A program made the translations under genes and the position numbers. DNA of 64,000 bases from Streptomyces griseosporeus. GTDB lineage: Bacteria; Actinomycetota; Actinomycetes; Streptomycetales; Streptomycetaceae. The notes under the pieces were generated by a model, which saw only the letters and a program-made list of their open reading frames with translations, was not told the DNA's origin and made no database searches. The DNA lies in contig NZ_BNBR01000010.1 in NCBI RefSeq assembly GCF_014656055.1, positions 186,001-250,000 of the forward strand, in the 5' to 3' direction. This document shows positions 41,549 through 49,306 of this stretch, in pieces (position 1 is the stretch's first letter; each line of letters starts with the position of its first letter).

Positions 41549-42024
41549 CTCTCCGGCTGCTGGATCAGCTGCGCGAGGTACAGCGCCTCGCCGAGCTTCT
41601 CGATCAGCTCCAGCTGGGTGTCGAGGTAGTCGATGTGGTGCTCCTCGTCGGCGAGGATGTCCTCGAAGATGTTGGCCGACGTGATGTCGCCCTTCTCGCG
41701 CATCACCCTGATACCGCGCTTGAGGCGGTCGATCGCCTCCACCTCGATCTGCCGGTCCGCCTCGAACATCTCCGTGACAGTCTGCCCCACCCGCACGTGG
41801 AACAGACGCTGGTAGTTCGGCAGCCCGTCCAGGAACAGGATCCGGTCGGTGAGCACCTCGGCGTGCTTCATCTCGTCGAACGACTCGTGCCGGGTGTACT
41901 TCGCGAGCTTCGTCCAGCCGAAGTTCTCCTGCATCTTGGCGTGCAGGAAGTACTGGTTGATGGCGGTCAGCTCACCGGTCAGCTGCTCGTTGAGGAATTC
42001 GATGACCTCGGGGTCGCCCTGCAT
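41545..42024 (-). CDS. bfr: Bacterioferritin
   Basis: 159 residues, standard Bfr length. Di-iron ligands of the ferroxidase centre are recognisable (E18 in TGELTAINQY, E51 and H54 in DEMKHAE, E94 in QIEVEAID, E127 and H130 in DEEHHIDYL). The haem Met is probably M52 in SFDEMKHAE. Twenty-four subunits form a shell that oxidises and stores iron. The ATG at 42024 gives the conserved MQGDPEVIEFLN start. It converges on its partner gene bfd. No iron box was seen upstream, but a palindrome lies at 42103-42116. Confidence 0.96.
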   Translation of the reverse strand: MQGDPEVIEFLNEQLTGELTAINQYFLHAKMQENFGWTKLAKYTRHESFDEMKHAEVLTDRILFLDGLPNYQRLFHVRVGQTVTEMFEADRQIEVEAIDRLKRGIRVMREKGDITSANIFEDILADEEHHIDYLDTQLELIEKLGEALYLAQLIQQPES

Positions 42025-42102
42025 CGCGCCTGGCTCCTTCCACGGAGGGAACGGGGGAGGGGTTGCGGCGGCATGATTGCACCGGCCCGGAAGATCGTCC
42101 AG

Positions 42103-42116
42103 TAAGTGTGCACTTA
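42103..42116. promoter_or_regulatory. Palindrome in the divergent bfr / oxidoreductase region
   Basis: TAAGTG-TG-CACTTA is an inverted repeat with 6-bp arms; AGTAAGT recurs 15 bp away (42101 and 42116). It is AT-rich for this genome and sits between two divergent promoters, so it is a candidate operator of an unknown regulator. Confidence 0.5.
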
Positions 42117-42203
42117 GTAAGTACGTGCATGCTTGGTGCCAGTTGTCCGGTTCGATGGGGTGCCTGGTCATGTGCACTGCCCCGGGTCTGTCAGGATGGA
42201 GAC

Positions 42204-42836
42204 ATGGGTCAGCCGGTGGAAAGCGAATCTGGAGAAGCAGCACGGTCCGAGCTTCCGCCGGGGCAGCGAGTGCAGAAGGGCTGGCCGGTCACCCACTACG
42301 GGCCGGTGCCCAAGTTCCGGCCGGAGCGCTGGGAGTTCAGGGTCTTCGGGGCCACCGCCGACGGCGAGAAGCACTGCTGGACCCATGAGGAGTTCACGGC
42401 TCTGCCCCACGCCACCGTCGTCGCCGATCTGCACTGCGTGACCAAGTTCAGCATGCTCGGCGCCGAGTGGGGCGGCATCCCCGCCCGGGCGATTCTGGAC
42501 ATCGCCCCGCCCGCCCCCGAGGTCACCCATGTGATGGTGTGGGCGGAGTACGGCTTCAGCTCCAACCTGCGTCTGTCCGACTTCACCGCCGAGCACACGC
42601 TGTTCGCCACGCACAAGGACGGCGAGCTGCTGACCGCCGAGCACGGTTTCCCGCTGCGCCTGGTCGTCCCCCACCTGTACGCCTGGAAGGGGCCCAAGTG
42701 GGTCCGCGGCGTGGAGTACATGACCGCCGACCGCCGCGGCTTCTGGGAGGAGCGCGGCTACCACAACATCGGCGACCCCTGGAAGGAACAGCGGTACTCC
42801 TACCAGGAAGAGCCCGGGGACGGCCCCGAGCTCTGA
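42204..42836 (+). CDS. Sulfite oxidase-like molybdopterin oxidoreductase (YuiH-like)
   Basis: 210 residues from ATG 42204. The Moco-binding domain of the sulfite oxidase family is present, with the molybdenum-ligand Cys in VADLHCVTKFSMLGAEWGG and later patterns PLRLVVPHLYAWKGPKWVRGVEY. It lacks the dimerisation domain, a haem domain and a signal peptide, so it is a compact cytoplasmic member whose substrate is not known. Upstream starts exist, but ATG 42204 follows GGATGGAG and gives the usual length. Confidence 0.9.
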   Translation: MGQPVESESGEAARSELPPGQRVQKGWPVTHYGPVPKFRPERWEFRVFGATADGEKHCWTHEEFTALPHATVVADLHCVTKFSMLGAEWGGIPARAILDIAPPAPEVTHVMVWAEYGFSSNLRLSDFTAEHTLFATHKDGELLTAEHGFPLRLVVPHLYAWKGPKWVRGVEYMTADRRGFWEERGYHNIGDPWKEQRYSYQEEPGDGPEL

Positions 42837-42861
42837 GTCCTGCGCATACCCCTTCGGGGCG

Positions 42862-43398
42862 TCAGTGGTGGTACTGGTGCACCACCGCGTGGCCCTTGCC
42901 GCGGCCGATCATCCACTTGTTGACGGGGGTGGTCACCAGGAACGCGATCACCAGCGAGACCGCCAGCGCGCCCCAGAAGAGGGCGTCGTCCAGGTGCGCG
43001 TCCATCGCGTCCGGCCACAGGGCGATGACGCCGTTGTCGATCAGCTCCATCACGGCGATCGACAGCGTGTCCGCCGCCAGCGCCACCCGCACCGCCGCCT
43101 TGAAGCCGACGCCGGCCTTCAGCACGCCGCGCAGGGTGAGCGAGTAGCCGAAGAAGAACGCCAGCACGATGGCCAGGATCATCGTCGGGACGTTGCCCCA
43201 GCCCAGCCAGGTGCCGATCACCATGCCGAGCACCTCGCCGATGGCGCAGCCGGTGAGGCAGTGCAGCGTGGCCTGTGCGGCCATGGCCCAAGAGGCGCCG
43301 GCGGGGGCGTGGTGGTGGCCGTGGTGGCCCTCGTGCCCGTCGTGGCCGTCGTGGTTCATCTGGTGGTGTGCGTGTGCGCTGTGTGCCTCGTGCTGCAT
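42862..43398 (-). CDS. DUF4396 membrane protein with a His-rich N-terminus
   Basis: 178 residues from ATG 43398; a TTG four codons upstream is also in frame. Thirteen of the first 30 residues are His, followed by about four membrane segments of the DUF4396 type (LHCLTGCAIGEVLGMVIGTWLG and later EL-IDNGVIALW). The C-terminus ends in HAVVHQYHH. The His clusters suggest transition-metal binding on one face of the membrane. A site resembling the copper repressor CsoR operator lies 49-65 bp upstream, so copper handling is a reasonable inference. No biochemical function is known to me. Confidence 0.85.
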   Translation of the reverse strand: MQHEAHSAHAHHQMNHDGHDGHEGHHGHHHAPAGASWAMAAQATLHCLTGCAIGEVLGMVIGTWLGWGNVPTMILAIVLAFFFGYSLTLRGVLKAGVGFKAAVRVALAADTLSIAVMELIDNGVIALWPDAMDAHLDDALFWGALAVSLVIAFLVTTPVNKWMIGRGKGHAVVHQYHH

Positions 43399-43446
43399 GA
43401 CTGCCCCCAATGTCGGATCACGGTTCCTGCACCGAGCAAGAACCGT

Positions 43447-43463
43447 ATACCCCCCGGGGGTAT
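43447..43463. promoter_or_regulatory. CsoR-like copper operator before the DUF4396 gene
   Basis: ATACCCCCCGGGGGTAT is a near-perfect palindrome with flanking T residues, matching the G-tract TACCCC/GGGGTA sites bound by CsoR in Streptomyces. It is located where it could block the DUF4396 promoter. Confidence 0.8.
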
Positions 43464-43519
43464 TCCCGCCATGGGTTTTTCTCCGGACTGTTTTTCTATT
43501 GGCTCTTTTCCGGGCGGGG

Positions 43520-44431
43520 TTACCCGTCGCGGAGCTTCTTGAGCCGCTCCACGTCGGCCGAGTGCCCCTCCTTGCCGCCGGGAGTCTCGATGACCAGCGG
43601 GACGCCCGCCGTCGCCGGGTGGGTCATCAGCGCGCGGAACGGGTCCTCGCCGATGTGACCCGCACCGATGTTCTCGTGGCGGTCCTTGTGCGCCCCGGCC
43701 ACGTCCTTGGAGTCGTTGGCGTGGATCAGCCTCAGCCGGCCCTCGCCGACCGTGTCCACCAGCAGGTCCAGCGTCTGGTGCATACCGCTCGGACCGGTCA
43801 GGTCGTGCCCGGCCGCGAAGATGTGGCAGGTGTCCAGGCACACGCCCAGCCGCGGATGGGCGTCCAGCGCCTCGAAGTACGGCCCGAAGTCCCAGGTCCG
43901 CGAGCACAGCGAGGCACCCTGCCCGGCGGTGGACTCCAGCAGCAGGAACGGGTCGTCGTCGTGGGTCAGCTCGTCCAGCAGCGGCAGCAGACGCTCCCGC
44001 ACCTGCCTCAGCGCCACCGACCGCTCCCGCCCGCCCGTCGCGCTGCCGGTGTGCACGACGACGCCCAGTGCGCCGATCTCCCGCCCGCGCCGCAGCGAGT
44101 GCCGCAGCGACTCCACCGACCGCTCCACCGTCGCCTCGGTGTGCGAACCGAAGTTGATCAGGTACGGGGCGTGCACGTACACCGGCAGCGACTCCGCCGC
44201 GCAGGCCGCGCGGAACGCCTCGTCCTGCCGCGGGTTCCCGGCGGGCGTGGCCCAGCCGCGCGGGTTGGCCACGAAGACCTGCACGGCCTCGGCCTTCAGG
44301 TCACGGGCGTACGGCAGTCCCACGGAGTGCAGTCCGCCGGCGACGGGGATGTGCGCGCCGACGGGGTTGCGCGGCAGGGAGGGGTGCCGGGGGGCCTGGA
44401 GGGAGGGGTTCGGGGAGTCCTGACGTGTCAC
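43520..44431 (-). CDS. nfo: Endonuclease IV (AP endonuclease)
   Basis: 303 residues, slightly longer than E. coli Nfo because of a 20-residue Pro-rich N-terminal extension. AP endonuclease family 2 motifs are present: VGAHIPVAGG, HAPYLINFGS, LLLESTAGQG, VCLDTCHIFAAGHDL, LIHANDSKD and HENIGAGHIG. The metal site holds three zinc ions. It cuts DNA 5' to abasic sites during base-excision repair. It starts with GTG 44431; a later start within the extension cannot be excluded. Confidence 0.95.
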   Translation of the reverse strand: MTRQDSPNPSLQAPRHPSLPRNPVGAHIPVAGGLHSVGLPYARDLKAEAVQVFVANPRGWATPAGNPRQDEAFRAACAAESLPVYVHAPYLINFGSHTEATVERSVESLRHSLRRGREIGALGVVVHTGSATGGRERSVALRQVRERLLPLLDELTHDDDPFLLLESTAGQGASLCSRTWDFGPYFEALDAHPRLGVCLDTCHIFAAGHDLTGPSGMHQTLDLLVDTVGEGRLRLIHANDSKDVAGAHKDRHENIGAGHIGEDPFRALMTHPATAGVPLVIETPGGKEGHSADVERLKKLRDG

Positions 44432-44498
44432 CCGTTCAGCCTGCCACGCGGGCCGGTGTGCCCCGGCACCGCGGGCGGCCCGAGGCCGGTGGCGTACG

Positions 44499-46448
44499 TC
44501 ACCGGATGGTGATCTTGATCGTTGATCCCTTGGGCGCCGGCTCGCCGCCGTCCACGGACTGCTTCTTGACCGTGTCGCCGAACAGGCCCAGCAGGCCCCG
44601 GTCCTCGTCGACCTCGAAACCGGCCGCCTTCAGGTCCCGCTTGGCGTCGTCCACGCTCTCGCCCACCACGTCCGGCACCTCGACCATCTCGGGGCCCTTG
44701 GACAGGGTCAGCGTCACCGTGTCGCCCTCGGCGGCCTCGCTGCCGCTGCCCGGGGTCTGCGCCGCGACCTTCCCCGCGTCGTGCTCGGAGTTGACCCGCT
44801 CCGCGGCCACCTCGACCTTGAGACCGGCGCCCTCCAGGTCGGACTTCGCCTCGGCCAGGTCCTCGCCGGTGACATCGGGCACCTCGACGGGGCTGCCCTT
44901 GCTGACGGTCAGCGCGATCGCCGAGTCCGCGTGCCGCTCGGTGCCGGCCGGCGGGTCCGAGTCGATCACGAAGCCCTTGGGGACGTCGTCGCTGAACTCC
45001 CGGGTGACCATGCCCGGCTCCAGACCGCTGTCCTTCAGCACGGACCGCGCCTTGTCCAGCCGGTACCCCTGGAGGTCGGGCACCTTCACCGTCTCCGGGC
45101 CGCGCGAGACGGTCAGCGTCACCGAGCCGTTGCCACGGATCCGGGCACCCGGCGCGGGATCGGTGCTGATGACGGTGCCGCGCTTGACGGTGTCGCTGTA
45201 GGCCCGCCGCACGGTGACGTCCAGCCCGGCGTCCTTCAGGTCGGACCGCGCCTGCGCCTCCGTCTTCGCCAGCAGCGGCGGCACCTTGGTGAACTGGCCC
45301 GAGTTGATGTACCAGACACCCGCGCCCAGACCGAGCACCACCAGCACCGCGGCGACGATCGTCAGGACCCGCTGCCGGGGCCGCGCGAGGCGCCGCCGCG
45401 GCGGAGCGGGCGGCGGTGTCTCCAGCCGGCTGGTGCGGTGGAAGACCTCCCGCTCGTCGGCGGCAACGGCGACATCCTCGTCGTCCTCGTTCACCGGCAG
45501 CGGGCGGGGCAGCGTCAGCGCACGCGGGATGACACTCGTACGGTCCTCCGCGATGTCGTGCTCCCCGGTCCGCGCCCGCGGCGGTACGGCGTCCAGCTGC
45601 TCCTCGGTAAGCCCGGCGCGCGCCTCTCGGACCTGCGCCAGCAGCGCCACCGCGTCGTGCGGCCGGATCTGCGCCGTGCGCGCGGTGGCCGACGCCACCA
45701 GCTCGTCCAGCGCGAACGGCAGCCCCGGCACCACGGCCGACGGCGGCGGCACGTCCTCGTGCAGGTGCTTGTAGAGCACCGTCGCGGGGGAGTCCCCGTC
45801 GTGCGGCTTCTCGCCAGTCAGCATCTCGTACAGCACGACACCGCACGCGTACACGTCGACGCGGGGGTCGGCGACGCCCTGCTCGATCTGCTCCGGCGCC
45901 AGATAGGACACGGTGCCGAGGACGGCGCCGGTGGTGCTGGTGACGGTGTCCACGGCCCGCACCAGCCCGAAGTCGGCGACCTTGACCCGGCCGTCGTCCC
46001 CTATGAGCACGTTCTCCGGCTTCATGTCCCGGTGCACGAACCCGGCCCGGTGCGCGGCACCGAGCGCGGCGAGCACCGGCTCCAGGATGTCCAGCGCGGC
46101 CCGCGGCTGGAGCGCCCCGCGCTCGCGCAGCACGTCACGCAGGGTGCACCCGGCGACGTACTCCATCGCCAGGTACACGTAGGACCCGTCGGTGCCCTGG
46201 TCGAAGACCTGGACGACATTGGGGTGGGCGAGCCGGGCGACCGACTTCGCCTCCCGGATGAACCGCTCGACGAACGTGCCGTCGGCCGCGAGCGCGGGGT
46301 GCATCACCTTCAGCGCGAGCACGCGGTCCAGGCGGGTGTCCACGGCCCGGTAGACCGTGGCCATCCCGCCGACCGCGATCCGCGCGTCCACGCGGTAACG
46401 ACCGTCGAGCACCTGCCCGACGAGAGGGTCCTGAAGGGTCGTGTCCAC
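44499..46448 (-). CDS. pkaF: Ser/Thr protein kinase with PASTA repeats (PknB/Stk1-type)
   Basis: About 649 residues. The kinase domain (about 17-275) has the Gly loop IAVGGMATVYRA, VAIK-type ALKVMH, HRDMKPEN and DFGLVR. A juxtamembrane linker, one membrane segment (about 367-387, LTIVAAVLVVLGLGAGVWYI) and four extracellular PASTA repeats follow, the domains that bind muropeptide or lipid II. It should regulate cell-wall growth or germination. The order nfo - kinase - thiG fits PkaF (SCO2110). GTG 46448 was chosen because TAGACT lies 7 nt upstream (leaderless); GTG 46478 is an alternative giving ten more residues. Confidence 0.93.
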   Translation of the reverse strand: MDTTLQDPLVGQVLDGRYRVDARIAVGGMATVYRAVDTRLDRVLALKVMHPALAADGTFVERFIREAKSVARLAHPNVVQVFDQGTDGSYVYLAMEYVAGCTLRDVLRERGALQPRAALDILEPVLAALGAAHRAGFVHRDMKPENVLIGDDGRVKVADFGLVRAVDTVTSTTGAVLGTVSYLAPEQIEQGVADPRVDVYACGVVLYEMLTGEKPHDGDSPATVLYKHLHEDVPPPSAVVPGLPFALDELVASATARTAQIRPHDAVALLAQVREARAGLTEEQLDAVPPRARTGEHDIAEDRTSVIPRALTLPRPLPVNEDDEDVAVAADEREVFHRTSRLETPPPAPPRRRLARPRQRVLTIVAAVLVVLGLGAGVWYINSGQFTKVPPLLAKTEAQARSDLKDAGLDVTVRRAYSDTVKRGTVISTDPAPGARIRGNGSVTLTVSRGPETVKVPDLQGYRLDKARSVLKDSGLEPGMVTREFSDDVPKGFVIDSDPPAGTERHADSAIALTVSKGSPVEVPDVTGEDLAEAKSDLEGAGLKVEVAAERVNSEHDAGKVAAQTPGSGSEAAEGDTVTLTLSKGPEMVEVPDVVGESVDDAKRDLKAAGFEVDEDRGLLGLFGDTVKKQSVDGGEPAPKGSTIKITIR

Positions 46449-46600
46449 GGACGCGAGTCTACGAGCCACGACTGACACCCCCGCCCCACCGACAAGATCG
46501 GATCCCGACTGCAGCCGAGCTGTGACGTGTCGCGACGATCAGCCGGTCGGACCGCCGGCCTGGCTGTGCCCACAGCGCCGGGTGCCGCTCGGAGGGACGT

Positions 46601-47395
46601 TCAGAAGGCAGGCCTCTCGGGGTCCAGGCGCGCCATGCCCTCCGCAGGAGAAGACGCCTCGGCGAAGTGCCGCCGGGGAATCCGCCCCGCCCGGTACGCG
46701 AGCCGCCCCGCCTCCACCGCGTTGCGCATGGCGGCAGCCATCAGCACCGGCTCCTGCGCCCGCGTCACGGCGGAGGCCAGCATCACCCCGGCGCACCCCA
46801 GCTCCATCGCCAGCGCCGCGTCCGACGCCGTACCGGCCCCCGCGTCCAGGATCACCGGCACGCGCGCGTGCTCCACGATCAGCTGGAAGTTGTGCGGGTT
46901 CCTGATGCCGAGCCCGGACCCGATGGGCGAGCCCAGCGGCATGATCGCCGCGCAGCCGACGTCCTCCAGCTTCCGCGCCAGCACCGGGTCGTCGTTGGTG
47001 TACGGCAGGACCGTGAACCCGTCGTCCACCAGCGTCTCCGCCGCGTCCAGCAGCTCGATCGGGTCCGGCAGCAGCGTCCGCTCGTCGGCGATGACCTCCA
47101 GCTTGACCAGGTCCGTGCCGAGCGCCTCCCGCGCCAGGCGGGCGGTCAGCACCGCCTCGCCCGCGGTGAAGCAGCCCGCCGTGTTCGGCAGGACGCGGAT
47201 GCCGAGGCGGTCCAGTACCGACAGCACCGAGCCGTGCACCGACGGGTCCACCCGCCGCATCGCGACGGTCGTCAGCTCCGTGCCGGAGGCGACCAGCGCC
47301 CGCTCCAGCACCTCCAGGCTGGGCGCGCCGCCCGTGCCCATGATCAGGCGGGACGAGAACGCCGTACCGCCGAGGACGAAGGGGTCGTCTGCCAT
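46601..47395 (-). CDS. thiG: Thiazole synthase
   Basis: 264 residues, a TIM-barrel protein with the conserved Lys in VKLEVI (Schiff-base lysine) and phosphate-binding DAGAGTASDA. ThiG joins deoxyxylulose 5-phosphate, dehydroglycine and sulfur from ThiS-thiocarboxylate to make the thiazole of thiamine. It is the last gene of thiO-thiS-thiG under the TPP riboswitch, 3 bp after thiS. Confidence 0.97.
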   Translation of the reverse strand: MADDPFVLGGTAFSSRLIMGTGGAPSLEVLERALVASGTELTTVAMRRVDPSVHGSVLSVLDRLGIRVLPNTAGCFTAGEAVLTARLAREALGTDLVKLEVIADERTLLPDPIELLDAAETLVDDGFTVLPYTNDDPVLARKLEDVGCAAIMPLGSPIGSGLGIRNPHNFQLIVEHARVPVILDAGAGTASDAALAMELGCAGVMLASAVTRAQEPVLMAAAMRNAVEAGRLAYRAGRIPRRHFAEASSPAEGMARLDPERPAF

Positions 47396-47398
47396 GGT

Positions 47399-47599
47399 TC
47401 AGCCTCCCTGGACGGCGGTCAGGACCTCGACGCGGTCGCCGTCGGCGAGCGCGGTGACCGGCCACTGGGTGCGCGGCACGACGGTCTCGTTGAGTGCGGC
47501 AGCCACCCCCGAGGGCGCGGCGGTCAGGGACTTCACGACGGTGTCGAGAGCGGTGCCGGGCGCGACGTGGCGCGGCTGTCCGTTGACGGTGATGTTCAT
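47399..47599 (-). CDS. thiS: Sulfur carrier protein ThiS
   Basis: 66 residues with a ubiquitin-like beta-grasp pattern and the required C-terminal Gly-Gly that becomes a thiocarboxylate. It donates sulfur to ThiG. Its start overlaps the thiO stop (ATGA), showing translational coupling. Confidence 0.96.
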   Translation of the reverse strand: MNITVNGQPRHVAPGTALDTVVKSLTAAPSGVAAALNETVVPRTQWPVTALADGDRVEVLTAVQGG

Positions 47600-48762
47600 G
47601 CGGGCTGCTCCGTGAGGGCGGCGGTGCGGAACCGCTGGGGGGTGAACGGGCGGGCCTCACCGGGGAGTTCACCGGTCGTCAGGGCGTGCGCCAGGGCGTC
47701 CCCGGTGACCGGCGTGAGCAGGACGCCGTTGCGGTAGTGCCCGGTGGCGAGCAGCAGCCCGTCCAGCGCGGTCGGGCCGAGCAGGGGCGCGTTGTCGGGG
47801 GAGCCGGGCCGCAGTCCGGCCCGGGTCTCGGTCAGCGGGAGTTCGGTGAGGCCCGGCACCAGCTCGTGCGCGTCGCGCAGGAGTTCGTACACGCCGCCCG
47901 CGGTGACCGTGGTGTCCCAGCCCAGCTCCTCGCTGGTCGCGCCGATGACCAGCTCGCCGTTCTCGCGCGGCACCAGGTACACGTGGCTGCCGCGTACGAC
48001 GGCCCGTACGGTCCGGCTGAGGAACGGCCCGTGCCGCTCCGGCATGGTCAGCCGCAGCACCTGGCCCTTCACCGGCCGTACCGGCGGCAGGACCTCCTCG
48101 GGGACACCGGCCAGCCGGCCGCTGAGGCTGCCGGCGGCGAGGACCACCTGCCCCGCGCCGAGCGCGGCCCCCGCGCGCGTGAGCACACCGGCGGCCCGGT
48201 CCCGGACGAGCGTGAGCCGCTCGGCCCACTCCCGGTGGAAGACGACCCCGGCCCGCTCGCACGCGGTGACCAGGGCCGCCGCGAGCCGCCGCGGGTCGAT
48301 CTGGTGGTCGCCGTCGACCCGCAGCCCGCCGCGCACGCCGGGCGCGAGCATCGGCTCCAGGCGGCGGCACTCCCGCCCGGTCAGCCACTCCGACTCAAGG
48401 CCCGACTGCCGTTGCAGCGCGTGGAGTTCCCTGAGGTGGGCCCGGTCGTCGGCGTCGAGTGCGACGGCGAGGGTGCCGCAGCGGCGGTAGCCGAGGTCCT
48501 GCCCGGTGGCCTCGGTCAGCTCGGCCGCGAAGGCGGGGTAGCGGCGGGCCGAGGCGAGGTTCAGGCCGAGCAGGGTCTGCTCGCCGTAGTGCAGTTCGGT
48601 GACGGCGGCCAGCATCCCGGCCGCGACCTGCGCGGCTCCGCCGCCCGGTGCCGGATCGACGACCGCGGTGGCGAGGCCGCGTTGCGCGGCCCGCCAGGCC
48701 GTCACCAGCCCGATGATCCCGCCCCCGATGACGAGGACGTCTGACGTACGCGTAGGCGACAT
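47596..48762 (-). CDS. thiO: Glycine oxidase for thiamine thiazole synthesis
   Basis: 388 residues of the D-amino-acid oxidase/glycine oxidase family. The FAD dinucleotide motif VIGGGIIGLVTAW is at the N-terminus, and the C-terminal motif GHYRNGVLLTPVTG binds FAD/substrate. It oxidises glycine to dehydroglycine (iminoacetate) for ThiG. The ATG at 48762 lies just past the TPP riboswitch, whose 3' end contains the GGGAGGGG ribosome-binding site. Confidence 0.95.
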   Translation of the reverse strand: MSPTRTSDVLVIGGGIIGLVTAWRAAQRGLATAVVDPAPGGGAAQVAAGMLAAVTELHYGEQTLLGLNLASARRYPAFAAELTEATGQDLGYRRCGTLAVALDADDRAHLRELHALQRQSGLESEWLTGRECRRLEPMLAPGVRGGLRVDGDHQIDPRRLAAALVTACERAGVVFHREWAERLTLVRDRAAGVLTRAGAALGAGQVVLAAGSLSGRLAGVPEEVLPPVRPVKGQVLRLTMPERHGPFLSRTVRAVVRGSHVYLVPRENGELVIGATSEELGWDTTVTAGGVYELLRDAHELVPGLTELPLTETRAGLRPGSPDNAPLLGPTALDGLLLATGHYRNGVLLTPVTGDALAHALTTGELPGEARPFTPQRFRTAALTEQPA

Positions 48763-48775
48763 GGGCGTCCAGCCC

Positions 48776-48866
48776 CTCCCTTCGCCGGCATGACCCGGAT
48801 CAGGTTCGTACGGTCGGAGGCCGCCAGCCTCCCTCTCAGCCCGGTGCGTCCGGGCTCCCGCGAGTG
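48776..48866 (-). promoter_or_regulatory. TPP riboswitch (thi box)
   Basis: On the minus strand the conserved GGGCTGAGAGGGAGGCT block and the ACCTGATCCGGGTCATGCCG block of the thiamine-pyrophosphate aptamer are both present, followed by GCGAAGGGAGG. The riboswitch ends at the thiO ribosome-binding site, so ligand binding most likely hides that site and stops translation of thiO-thiS-thiG when TPP is plentiful. Confidence 0.97.
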
Positions 48867-48923
48867 CTTTACGGTGGCCACCCTAACCGTCCCGTCCGCG
48901 CCTGTGTAAGGGAGCCTTTTGTC

Positions 48924-49274
48924 ATGGTCCGGTCTCTCGACGGCCTCGTCCTCGCGCCGGTGGCCGACCAGGCCCCCGGCCAGGTGGGCACGCGCACCCG
49001 GTTCACCTACCACGAGAAGGACGGCGAGATCTGGGCCGAGTACGCGGGCGGCGACGTCGTGCGCGGGCACCTCGTGGGTACCCGGCGCGAGGACCGGCTG
49101 GACTTCCGGTACGTGCAGCTCAAGACCGACGGCACCACCTCCTCCGGGCACTGCGTGTCCACGGTCGTGGAGCTGCCCGACGGGCGGGTCCGGCTGGAGG
49201 AGGCGTGGCAGTGGGAGTCCCAGGCGGGCAGCGGGACCAGCGTTGTGGAGCAGGTCACCGAGCCGGGGCCCTGA
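48924..49274 (+). CDS. Small beta-barrel-type protein of unknown function
   Basis: 116 residues from ATG 48924. The sequence is a series of short strands (GTRTRFTYHEKDGEIWAEYAG, VRGHLVGT, LDFRYVQL, RVRLEEAWQWES), a pattern found in small actinomycete and Bacteroidetes proteins sometimes labelled N-acetylglutamate synthase; that label has no support in this sequence. It is likely cytoplasmic. It diverges from the thiO riboswitch and precedes the flavoprotein gene, separated by a short ACTGAC/GTCAGT repeat. Confidence 0.78.
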   Translation: MVRSLDGLVLAPVADQAPGQVGTRTRFTYHEKDGEIWAEYAGGDVVRGHLVGTRREDRLDFRYVQLKTDGTTSSGHCVSTVVELPDGRVRLEEAWQWESQAGSGTSVVEQVTEPGP

Positions 49275-49306
49275 CTGACGGAGAGTCAGTTGGCTAGGGT
49301 GATCAG

